A program made the position numbers and the translations under genes. A stretch of 5,186 bases of DNA from Microbacteriaceae bacterium. Lineage in GTDB: Bacteria > Actinomycetota > Actinomycetes > Actinomycetales > Microbacteriaceae. The stretch lies in contig JAHEGA010000073.1 of NCBI GenBank assembly GCA_024639925.1, positions 1-5,186 on the forward strand. Direction: 5' to 3'. Positions within the stretch are counted from its first letter, which is position 1. Every line of letters begins with the position of its first letter. Below the pieces are notes generated by a model, which saw nothing but the letters and a program-made list of their open reading frames with translations, did not search any database and was not told the origin of the DNA. Below are positions 1 to 5,186 of this stretch, piece by piece.

Positions 1-581
1 CGAACGGCTTGGGTGGCATAGACCTGCTCCACCTCGCTATCGGTGATCCAGCGAACCAGATCAAAGTCGTGGACGTGCATGTCGCGGAAAATTCCCCCGC
101 TCCCCGCCATAAATTCTCGGCCACTGGGAGTCATATCGTGGGCGGTCATCGTCATGCTGTAAAGGGTGCCCATCTCGTCGGCTTCAACGGCCTCGCGAAT
201 GGCACGGATGGGCTGATCAAAACGACGTTGGAACCCGATTTGGAACCCAGCGTTGTGTTTATGTGCCACATCGATGGCCGCCTTCGTTCCCTCGAGACTC
301 AGCGCGATGGGTTTTTCACAGAGCACCGGTCGGCCTTTCGGAAGTACCGCTCCCAGGACCTCATCATGGGCATCGGTTCCCACTGCCACAACAGTGGCAT
401 CGGCACCCACGTCAGCCATCGAGCTCCAGGCAACGACCTGCGCACCGTGTGAGTCGGCGAGCGTTTTCGCACGCTCCTCGTTGCGGTTGGCGATGATGAC
501 GGTCTCGACCCGCGGGTCGGCCACCAGATCTTCCACGCGGATGGCACCCATTCGGCCTGCACCTACAACTAGTACTCGCAT
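1..581 (-). CDS. iolG: Gfo/Idh/MocA dehydrogenase, probable inositol 2-dehydrogenase (partial, C-terminus beyond left edge)
   Basis: The minus strand is open from an ATG at 581-579 to the left edge, giving 193 complete codons of a family usually about 330-350 residues long. The N-terminal Rossmann fold shows the dinucleotide loop GAGRMG (residues 7-12) and the family signature EKP (89-91) with catalytic Lys90. The C-terminal domain begins with GGIFRDMHVHDFD (162-174), containing the Asp167 and His171 of the D-x-x-x-H-D motif typical of inositol dehydrogenases. Known members oxidise myo-inositol to scyllo-inosose in the cytoplasm, the first step of the pathway encoded by the divergent genes. 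A strong ribosome site (AAAGGAG, 593-587) lies 5 nt before the ATG. The end of beta-2 reads IIANRNEER (29-37), with Asn32-Arg33 where NAD-dependent relatives have Asp, so NADP use is possible. The exact substrate is inferred from context; another inositol isomer or related sugar cannot be excluded. Confidence 0.85.
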   Translation of the reverse strand, partial: MRVLVVGAGRMGAIRVEDLVADPRVETVIIANRNEERAKTLADSHGAQVVAWSSMADVGADATVVAVGTDAHDEVLGAVLPKGRPVLCEKPIALSLEGTKAAIDVAHKHNAGFQIGFQRRFDQPIRAIREAVEADEMGTLYSMTMTAHDMTPSGREFMAGSGGIFRDMHVHDFDLVRWITDSEVEQVYATQAV

Positions 582-586
582 CGGAA

Positions 587-593
587 CTCCTTT
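587..593 (-). promoter_or_regulatory. Ribosome binding site of the iolG-like gene
   Basis: On the minus strand AAAGGAG stands 5 nt upstream of the ATG at 581. It is a strong match to the 16S rRNA tail and supports that start, which also places the GAGRMG loop seven residues into the protein, as expected for the family. Confidence 0.75.
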
Positions 594-640
594 GTCCTCG
601 GGCTTGTGTTGCACCTCGTCCTTGTAGTCTGCCATAATAT

Positions 641-654
641 TTGGAACGTTCCAA
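641..654. promoter_or_regulatory. Perfect 14-bp palindromic operator candidate
   Basis: TTGGAACGTTCCAA is its own reverse complement, with a central CG step. That is the usual form of operators bound by LacI-family dimers, which commonly control sugar and polyol catabolic genes. It follows the -10-like element immediately and covers the predicted forward start point, so a bound repressor would block the iolE operon and could also affect the divergent dehydrogenase gene. The regulator gene is not in the window; GntR-type IolR proteins control inositol genes in some relatives, so the family is inferred from operator shape only. Confidence 0.65.
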
Positions 655-655
655 C

Positions 656-661
656 GAAGGG
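656..661 (+). promoter_or_regulatory. Ribosome binding site deciding the iolE start
   Basis: GAAGGG lies 6 nt before the GTG at 668. An upstream in-frame TTG at 641 has no comparable site and falls within the palindromic operator, so this site favours GTG 668 as the true start. Confidence 0.6.
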
Positions 662-667
662 TCGATA

Positions 668-1570
668 GTGTCCAGTTTTCTCTCCCGCGTCGCGTCGGCT
701 CCGATCTCGTGGGGCGTGTGCGAAGTGCCCGGCTGGGGCGCCATGCTACCCAGTTCTCGCGTGCTGCCCGAGATGTCAAGTCTCGGGTTTGCCGCCACCG
801 AACTCGGTGCTCCAGGCTTCCTGCCAGAGGGTGCTGCTGATGTCGCCAGCGAACTGAACTCCCACGGGATGAGCCTGATCGGTGCCTTCACTCCACTGGT
901 CGTGCACGATCGAGCGCAGCGTGAGCACGCGATTGCGAGCGCGCGTGCCACTGCCGCGTTCCTGCAACAAGCCGGTGCCACGAAGTTTGTGTCCTCGTTG
1001 GTTCAAGATGATGACTGGTCCATCCCGGAAGAGCTGACCGCGAGCGAAAAAGCGCACATGGCAGAAATGCTCGGGATTGTCGACGAGATTTGTGAAGAAC
1101 ACGGCCTGCAGCAAGTCCTCCACCCCCACGTCCAAACCCTGGTCGAAACGAAAGACGACATTTCCCGAGTCTTGGACTCGTGTGACGTGAGCTTCTGCCT
1201 CGACACCGGTCACATGGCGTTTGGCGGTCAAGACCCGGTGGAGTTCGCAAAACTGGGACTGGACCGTGTGGGTCACGTCCACCTCAAAGACATTCGGGTC
1301 GACATGACCGGCCCCGTTCTCAAGCGCGAGGTGTCCCTCATGGAGGCAACCCAGAACGGAATCTTCACCAACCTGGGAGCCGGCGATGTCGACATCCTCG
1401 GTGTTGTGCAAACTCTCGAGGCCGCCGGCTACCAGGGTTGGTACGTCATCGAGCAGGACACCGCCCTCACGGCCGGGTTCCCCGCCGAAGGCGAGGGCCC
1501 CAGCCTCGACGTCTCGGCATCACTGGATTACTTGACCAAGGTTGTTGCCCCCACGCTGGAGACGGCATGA
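668..1570 (+). CDS. iolE: Sugar phosphate isomerase/epimerase-fold protein, probable inosose dehydratase IolE
   Basis: A 300-residue TIM-barrel protein of the xylose isomerase-like superfamily, matching the roughly 300-residue length of IolE. It opens with APISWG (residues 11-16), resembling the N-terminal P-I-x-W motif of inosose dehydratases. TELG (44-47), LHPH (151-154), LDTGHMAFGG (178-187), HVHLKD (203-208) and YVIEQD (259-264) supply the acidic and histidine residues from which the metal site of this fold is built. IolE removes water from 2-keto-myo-inositol to give trihydroxycyclohexanedione, the substrate of IolD, encoded downstream. I chose GTG 668 because of the ribosome site at 656-661; an in-frame TTG at 641 would add nine residues encoded in the operator. 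The gene overlaps iolC by ATGA. The fold is certain; assignment to IolE over IolH or IolI-type epimerases rests on the N-terminal motif and context. Confidence 0.78.
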   Translation: MSSFLSRVASAPISWGVCEVPGWGAMLPSSRVLPEMSSLGFAATELGAPGFLPEGAADVASELNSHGMSLIGAFTPLVVHDRAQREHAIASARATAAFLQQAGATKFVSSLVQDDDWSIPEELTASEKAHMAEMLGIVDEICEEHGLQQVLHPHVQTLVETKDDISRVLDSCDVSFCLDTGHMAFGGQDPVEFAKLGLDRVGHVHLKDIRVDMTGPVLKREVSLMEATQNGIFTNLGAGDVDILGVVQTLEAAGYQGWYVIEQDTALTAGFPAEGEGPSLDVSASLDYLTKVVAPTLETA

Positions 1571-2511
1571 GCGCTCCCGATGTTCTGAGCGTGGGTCGCA
1601 TCAGCGTTGACCTCTACGCCAATGAGCCCCATCGCGGGTTTCATGAACAGCAGACGTTTCAGAAATCAGTGGGCGGCAGCCCCACCAACGTTGCTGTCGC
1701 AGCCGCCCAGCTGGGGTCCTCCGTCGCACTGGTGACCAAAGTGGGCGATGACGCGTTTGGCGACTATGTCCTCTCCCGCCTTGAGGGCTGGGGTGTTGAC
1801 ACCACCTACATCGAGAAGGTTCCCGGTACGCAAACGCCCTTGGCGTTTGCTGCCCTCACCCCACCAGAAACACCCACCGTCATGTTTTATCGCGGTGTGG
1901 CCGCACCCGACACCATGGTGAAGGAAGCCGATGTCCCGATGGAGGTGGTGAAGGAAGCAGGAGTTCTCTGGATTAGCCACACGTCACTGGCGGTCGGAGA
2001 CACCTCCCCCACATGCCTCGCCTGGATGCGCGCACGGAGTGCCGACCAGCACACGGTGCTGGATCTGGATTACCGTCCGACACTGTGGGCGAGTAAAGAC
2101 GATGCTCGAGAGCTCGCGCACACCGCCATTTCTCTCTCCACCGTCGTAGTGGGCAACCGCGAAGAATGCGAAGTTGCTCTTGGTGTGGACGACCCCGACT
2201 CGGCTGCCACCGTGATCCTGGATGCCGGGGCGCGCCTCGCCATCGTCAAGATGGGCGCCGAAGGCGCCCTGCTGGCTACCCGCGATGAGCGCGTTCGTGT
2301 TGCGCCCACACCAATTGACCTCGTGTGCGGACTGGGTGCAGGGGACGCATTTGGTGGGGCTTTGTGCCACGGACTGCTGCAAGGCTGGGACTTAGAGAAA
2401 ATGGGGCAGGTCGCCAATGCAGCGGGCGCCCATGTGGCGAGCCAGCTGACCTGCGCTGACGCGATGCCCACACTGCCCGAGCTGATGAAAACCATGGAGG
2501 GTGCAGCATGA
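1567..2511 (+). CDS. iolC: 5-dehydro-2-deoxygluconokinase (PfkB/ribokinase family)
   Basis: A 314-residue PfkB-family sugar kinase. Visible features in order are the N-terminal VGRISVDLY (9-17), the substrate-side signature GGSPTNVAVAAAQLG (36-50), FYRG (107-110), the LDLDYRPTLW block (165-174) that I recognise as characteristic of IolC, NREE (197-200) near the nucleotide site, KMGAEGA (228-234), and GAGDAFGGA (257-265) with catalytic base Asp260. IolC uses ATP to phosphorylate 5-dehydro-2-deoxy-D-gluconate at C6 in the cytoplasm, preparing it for aldol cleavage. The ATG at 1567 overlaps the iolE stop as ATGA and has GGAG (1558-1561) 5 nt upstream. The frame is open from 1438, but the earlier part lies inside iolE and is not needed. 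The sequence is complete, without the C-terminal DUF2090 aldolase-like fusion seen in some proteobacterial IolC proteins, so cleavage must be done by a separate protein. Confidence 0.93.
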   Translation: MSAPDVLSVGRISVDLYANEPHRGFHEQQTFQKSVGGSPTNVAVAAAQLGSSVALVTKVGDDAFGDYVLSRLEGWGVDTTYIEKVPGTQTPLAFAALTPPETPTVMFYRGVAAPDTMVKEADVPMEVVKEAGVLWISHTSLAVGDTSPTCLAWMRARSADQHTVLDLDYRPTLWASKDDARELAHTAISLSTVVVGNREECEVALGVDDPDSAATVILDAGARLAIVKMGAEGALLATRDERVRVAPTPIDLVCGLGAGDAFGGALCHGLLQGWDLEKMGQVANAAGAHVASQLTCADAMPTLPELMKTMEGAA

Positions 2512-3413
2512 CACTGACCCAAGAACACTACGAAGCGCTGATCCACGAACGGATCTTTGCGCCCACAAAGCTGTCGGATGCCTTGCGTAACCGGAAACGT
2601 CGCACTCTTGCCGGTGATGATGGAAACCTGCTGATCATTGCGGCAGATCACACCGCCCGGGGCAAACTGTCGTTAGGCAGTGACCGCGCAGCAATGGCCG
2701 ATCGGTTTACGCTGCTGGAGCGCACGATGGAATGCCTGGCGGTGCCCGGAGTCGACGGGGTGCTGGGTAGCGCGGATGTCCTAGAAGAACTCGCCTGGTT
2801 AGGGGCGCTCGAGAACAAAGTGGCGCTGGGAACCATGAACCGCGGCGGCATCATGGGTGCCACGTGGGAACTTGATGACCGCATTACCGCCTACGACCTC
2901 GACCACATTGTCGAATCGGGTCTCGATGGCGGAAAAACTCTGATTCGCATTGACTACACGGACCCTGCTGTCGCGCAGACCATTGAAACAGTGGCGGCAA
3001 CCGTGACCGGGCTCGCGGATCGCGGTGTGATGTCCCTGATCGAGCCTCTTCCGTACGTCAAAGACGATCAAGAAAAAGCCATCCTTGATACGTCGGATGA
3101 ATCGCTCGCGGTGGTGGTCGCGATTGCGTCAGGTTTGGGCTCATCGTCCGCGCACTCGTGGCTGAAGATTCCCGCCACAGCGGGCATGAAAGAGGTGGCA
3201 GCTGCCACCTCGCTGCCCATCCTCATGCTCGGTGGTGAACCCCAAGGCAACCCCGGAGGCATTTTCGACTTGTGGGAGGCCGGAATGAAAGAACCCAACG
3301 TTCGCGGTCTCACTGTGGGACGCAACCTGCTCTACCCCACCGATGGCGATTCACACCAGGCGGCCACCCGCGCGAGCGCCCTCGTTCACGGACCGGCAGG
3401 CTCCCCCGCATGA
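2508..3413 (+). CDS. Cgl0159-like (beta/alpha)8 aldolase-fold protein, candidate for the IolJ step
   Basis: A 301-residue protein that I recognise as Cgl0159-like, a (beta/alpha)8 family related to class I aldolases such as archaeal fructose-bisphosphate aldolase and DeoC. Visible features are IIAADHTARG (43-52), similar to the early D-H motif of those aldolases; KTLIRIDYTD (143-152); SLIEPLPYV (176-184), a strand-end acidic motif; WLKIPAT (218-224), whose Lys220 is a good candidate Schiff-base lysine; LMLGGE (239-244); and GLTVGRNLLYP (267-277), resembling the phosphate-binding strand near the end of class I aldolases. It follows iolC with an ATGA overlap and a strong site GGAGGG (2496-2501) 6 nt before the ATG. 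I infer it cleaves 5-dehydro-2-deoxygluconate 6-phosphate to dihydroxyacetone phosphate and malonate semialdehyde, the step otherwise done by class II IolJ. The fold is well supported; the reaction is inference. Confidence 0.82.
   Translation: MTLTQEHYEALIHERIFAPTKLSDALRNRKRRTLAGDDGNLLIIAADHTARGKLSLGSDRAAMADRFTLLERTMECLAVPGVDGVLGSADVLEELAWLGALENKVALGTMNRGGIMGATWELDDRITAYDLDHIVESGLDGGKTLIRIDYTDPAVAQTIETVAATVTGLADRGVMSLIEPLPYVKDDQEKAILDTSDESLAVVVAIASGLGSSSAHSWLKIPATAGMKEVAAATSLPILMLGGEPQGNPGGIFDLWEAGMKEPNVRGLTVGRNLLYPTDGDSHQAATRASALVHGPAGSPA
3192..3211. repeat. Perfect 20-bp palindrome inside the aldolase-like gene
   Basis: The arm GAGGTGGCAG is followed directly by its reverse complement with no spacer. 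It encodes part of KEVAAATS (residues 228-235) in the Cgl0159-like protein. It could be a protein-binding site or simply a product of Ala/Thr/Val codons; no other copy is seen in the window. Confidence 0.5.
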
Positions 3414-3478
3414 TGGTCTCGTTTACCCACGCTTCACACCGCTTGATCGCCAACCCTCACGAAAGGCACCTGCCATGA
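3410..3478 (+). CDS. Possible 22-codon bridging micro-ORF
   Basis: A short frame starts at ATG 3410, overlapping the aldolase-like gene's stop as ATGA. It ends at TGA 3476-3478, which overlaps the next gene's ATG (3475) again as ATGA. A second ATG follows at once (3413). The 22-residue product begins MMVSFTHASH, is basic and histidine-rich, has no recognisable domain and no membrane segment. The only upstream purine-rich signal is CAGG (3397-3400), 9 nt before the ATG, which is weak; translation would rely on ribosomes ending the aldolase-like gene. The likely role, if translated, is to carry ribosomes across the 61-nt gap to the dehydrogenase gene rather than to make a working peptide. It may equally be chance. 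Confidence 0.25.
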   Translation: MMVSFTHASHRLIANPHERHLP

Positions 3479-4656
3479 AAACCCGCATTGGAATCGCCGT
3501 CCTCGGTCTGGGCTGGATGGGCCAAGCCCACTCCCGCTCGATGCTGAGAATCCCCTCACTCTTTCCCCAGCGTTCGTTTGACCCAGTTCTCGTCGTCTGT
3601 GCAGACACCGAAGCGGAACGGCGCGAACGCGCCGTCAGTGACTTCGGTTTCCAACGGGCCGTCGAAGACTGGCGCGAAGCGATCAATTCCCCCGATGTGG
3701 ATGCTGTCTGGGTGACCGCACCCAACATGTTGCACGTGCCCATGATCGAAGCAGCGACCGCTGCCGGCAAGGCCGTGTTCAGCGAAAAGCCAATTGGCGG
3801 CAGGCCCGAACAGGCCGTCACCGCTTTTGACGCGGCGACCAAGGCGGGTGTGACGACGGGTGTCGGATACAACTACCTGTGGGCACCCCTGGTGATGCAC
3901 GCCCGCAACATGATCAGCTCCGGAGTGCTCGGTGACATTACGCACTATCGCGGCCGGTTCCTGTCGATGTATGGCAGCGACGAAATGGGCTTGCTAACTT
4001 GGCGATTCCTACTGGACCAGGGTGGATACGGCGCCACCAGTGACATCCTCAGCCACTCCGTGTCGATCGCCCAGTACCTGGTCGGTGACATCACCGAAGT
4101 GGTGGGGATGCGCAACACCACCATTCCCGAGCGACCACTGCCCACCGGTGCTGCCAGCCACTACGGCCGCGGCAAGCCAGAAGACCCCAAGGGTGCCGTC
4201 GAGAACGAAGACTTCGCGTCGATGCTGTGCACGTTTGCTAACGGCGCTACCGGAACCTTCGAATCCAGTCGCACCATGGTGGGCCCAGAAAGCCAGAACG
4301 CCTTCGAGGTTTACGGAACCAAGGGTGCGCTTGCCTGGAACCTCGAGAAGCTCAACGAGCTGCAGTACTACGAACTCACCGATAGCCCCAACTCGGGCTA
4401 CACCACCATTTATGGTGGTGACCGCTTCCCGATGCACGGTGCCTACGCTCCCGGTCAAGCCAACGCCATCGGGTTTGAAGATTTGGTCGCCAACGAGGAC
4501 TTCTCGTTCCTCGATGCACTGACCACCAAAAAGTCCTACTCCCCCGGCTTCCGCGAAGCCGTTGATGTCGTCAGCGTCCAACAGGCACTGATCAATTCGT
4601 GGGAATCGCGCACTTGGGAACCCGTTATCGACCTTGCAGGAGGCAACCGTGGCTAA
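3475..4656 (+). CDS. Second Gfo/Idh/MocA oxidoreductase, probable inositol-isomer dehydrogenase
   Basis: A 393-residue NAD(P)-dependent dehydrogenase. The Rossmann loop is GLGWMG (residues 11-16), and Asp44 in VVCADTEAER (40-49) sits at the end of beta-2, favouring NAD. SEKPIGG (103-109) carries catalytic Lys105. VGYNYLWAPLV (130-140) starts the substrate domain, and GGYGATSDILSH (183-194) contains the Asp190/His194 pair. At 393 residues it is longer than typical IolG, and the usual H-D of IolG is H-S here, so it is a different subgroup from the minus-strand enzyme. Candidates are scyllo-inositol, another inositol isomer, or a methylated or glycosylated inositol; the N-Y-x-W-A-P motif makes me think of scyllo-inositol/L-glucose dehydrogenase-like proteins, but weakly. 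ATG 3475 is chosen because the Rossmann fold starts at once and GAAAGG (3461-3466) lies 8 nt upstream; the open frame from 3343 overlaps the preceding gene. It overlaps iolD by 8 nt. Confidence 0.85.
   Translation: MKTRIGIAVLGLGWMGQAHSRSMLRIPSLFPQRSFDPVLVVCADTEAERRERAVSDFGFQRAVEDWREAINSPDVDAVWVTAPNMLHVPMIEAATAAGKAVFSEKPIGGRPEQAVTAFDAATKAGVTTGVGYNYLWAPLVMHARNMISSGVLGDITHYRGRFLSMYGSDEMGLLTWRFLLDQGGYGATSDILSHSVSIAQYLVGDITEVVGMRNTTIPERPLPTGAASHYGRGKPEDPKGAVENEDFASMLCTFANGATGTFESSRTMVGPESQNAFEVYGTKGALAWNLEKLNELQYYELTDSPNSGYTTIYGGDRFPMHGAYAPGQANAIGFEDLVANEDFSFLDALTTKKSYSPGFREAVDVVSVQQALINSWESRTWEPVIDLAGGNRG
4639..4643 (+). promoter_or_regulatory. Ribosome binding site of iolD, deciding a GTG start
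   Basis: GGAGG lies 5 nt before the GTG at 4649, inside the end of the preceding dehydrogenase gene. Its strength and spacing select GTG 4649, so iolD begins 8 nt before the upstream gene ends. Confidence 0.75.
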
Positions 4657-5186
4657 GACCATCCGACTCACCACCGCCGAGGCGATTGTTCGCTACCTCA
4701 TTGCGCAGAAAACCACCGTGGATGGCGCCACCGTCCCGCTGTTCCCCGGTGTTTATGGCATTTTCGGACACGGCAACGTGACCGCGCTGGGCCACTCGCT
4801 CGAAACGCACCGGGAAGAAATTCCCACCTGGCGTGGACAGAACGAACAGGGCATGGCTCTGGCTGCAGCGGCCTTTGCTAAGGCTGCCAGGCGCCAACAG
4901 ATCATGGTGGCAACGTCCTCCGTGGGACCCGGTGCGACCAACATGGTGACCGCCGCGGGTGTCGCCATGGCCAACAGGCTGCCGGTGTTGTTCCTCTCGG
5001 GCGACACGTTCACCTCGAGACTGCCCGACCCCGTATTGCAGCAGGTCGAGCACTTCGGGACACCATCCACGACGGTGAATGATGCCTTTCGACCGGTGGT
5101 TCGCTACTGGGACCGCCTCACCCACCCCGCCCAGGTTTTGAGCTCGCTGCCACAAGCCGTGGCGACCATGTTGGACCCGGGCGACT
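4649..5186 (+). CDS. iolD: 3D-(3,5/4)-trihydroxycyclohexane-1,2-dione acylhydrolase (partial, N-terminal part)
   Basis: The first 179 codons of a thiamine diphosphate enzyme; full-length IolD is about 640 residues, so the PP-binding half and most of the protein lie past the right edge. The visible part is the N-terminal pyrimidine-binding domain: IRLTTAEAIVRYL (5-17), the loop GIFGHGNVTALG (37-48), WRGQNEQGMA (61-70) with Glu66 as the probable conserved glutamate that activates the cofactor, and SSVGPGATNMVTAA (90-103). The G-H-G-N loop and R-G-x-N-E-Q segment separate it from acetolactate synthases, which share the fold. IolD hydrolytically opens the ring of the dione made by IolE, giving 5-deoxy-glucuronate for IolB. 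Start is GTG 4649, supported by GGAGG at 4639-4643; it overlaps the upstream gene by 8 nt, so translation is probably coupled. Confidence 0.93.
   Translation, partial: MAKTIRLTTAEAIVRYLIAQKTTVDGATVPLFPGVYGIFGHGNVTALGHSLETHREEIPTWRGQNEQGMALAAAAFAKAARRQQIMVATSSVGPGATNMVTAAGVAMANRLPVLFLSGDTFTSRLPDPVLQQVEHFGTPSTTVNDAFRPVVRYWDRLTHPAQVLSSLPQAVATMLDPGD

Larger units (their letters stand above)
594..667. promoter_or_regulatory. Divergent promoter region between iolG-like and iolE-like genes
   Basis: All control signals for both transcription directions must fit in the 86 bp between the start codons. The only AT-rich patch is at 633-640. Read forward it gives CATAAT (633-638), a plausible -10 box, with a weak TTGCAC (609-614) 18 bp upstream. 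Read backward the same patch gives TATTAT (639-634), a plausible -10 for the dehydrogenase gene, without a convincing -35. The forward transcript would start near 645, inside the palindrome at 641-654, leaving a leader of about 20-25 nt. Box positions are by eye and tentative; that a divergent promoter region exists is firmer than the exact boxes. Confidence 0.55.

Noticed and set aside
228..248. TTGGAACCC occurs twice, 12 bp apart, resembling half-sites of the 641-654 palindrome.
   Set aside because: On the coding (minus) strand these are the codons for a G-F-Q-x-G-F-Q stretch of the dehydrogenase. The protein repeat explains them, and neither copy has a matching second half.
776..1411. Long open frame on the minus strand opposite iolE (211 codons), and similar long frames opposite the other genes.
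   Set aside because: These are antisense shadows favoured by high GC. They lack recognisable domains and overlap clear conserved enzymes.
1916..1958. 13-bp direct repeat TGGTGAAGGAAGC, 30 bp apart, inside iolC.
   Set aside because: It encodes the similar peptides MVKEA and VVKEA in frame and leaves the kinase intact; there is no sign of an insertion or duplication boundary.
3414..3474. Possible internal promoter or terminator in the 61-nt gap before the second dehydrogenase.
   Set aside because: I see no GC hairpin followed by T residues and no convincing -10/-35 pair; only the ribosome site at 3461-3466 and the micro-ORF frame stand out.
3619..3634. GC-rich inverted repeat CGGCGCG-AA-CGCGCCG.
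   Set aside because: It lies within the dehydrogenase coding sequence in Glu/Arg/Ala codons, has a 2-nt loop and no T-run, so it is neither a terminator nor a convincing operator.
4401..4420. Inverted repeat with 9-bp arms CACCACCAT / ATGGTGGTG and a 2-nt gap.
   Set aside because: It is coding (Thr-Thr-Ile-Tyr-Gly-Gly), has no following T-run, and arms of this length are expected by chance at an appreciable rate in 5 kb.

Overview
The window holds most of a myo-inositol catabolism (iol) locus. It suggests a high-GC Gram-positive bacterium (Actinomycetota). GC looks close to 60% by eye, GTG starts are used, genes are tightly packed with ATGA overlaps, and the locus carries a Cgl0159-type (beta/alpha)8 protein next to iolC, an arrangement I associate with actinobacterial inositol loci. 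A Micrococcales/Microbacteriaceae-like host is my guess from style only; nothing here fixes the genus.

Layout. Positions 1-581 on the minus strand carry the first 193 codons of a Gfo/Idh/MocA dehydrogenase (iolG-like), whose C-terminal part lies beyond the left edge. Positions 582-667 form a short divergent control region with a perfect 14-bp palindrome (641-654) directly after an AT-rich -10-like element. From 668 to the right edge everything runs on the plus strand: iolE-like dehydratase (668-1570), iolC kinase (1567-2511), Cgl0159-like aldolase-fold protein (2508-3413), a possible 22-codon bridging micro-ORF (3410-3478), a second, distinct Gfo/Idh/MocA dehydrogenase (3475-4656), and the first 179 codons of iolD (from 4649, cut by the right edge). 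The plus-strand genes overlap or nearly abut and read as one operon.

How the genes work together. The iolG-like enzyme (and perhaps the second dehydrogenase, for another inositol isomer or derivative) oxidises inositol to an inosose. IolE dehydrates it, IolD opens the ring, IolB (not in the window) isomerises the product, IolC phosphorylates it, and an aldolase splits the phosphorylated acid to dihydroxyacetone phosphate and malonate semialdehyde. No classical IolJ is visible; the Cgl0159-like protein sits where an aldolase is needed and has class I aldolase-like features, so it is the natural candidate for that step. IolA, IolB, a transporter and the regulator are absent from the window.

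The points most worth following are the likely non-orthologous aldolase, the palindromic operator and its effect on start choice for iolE, the micro-ORF with ATGA overlaps at both ends, the differing cofactor pockets of the two dehydrogenases, and a perfect 20-bp palindrome inside the aldolase gene.
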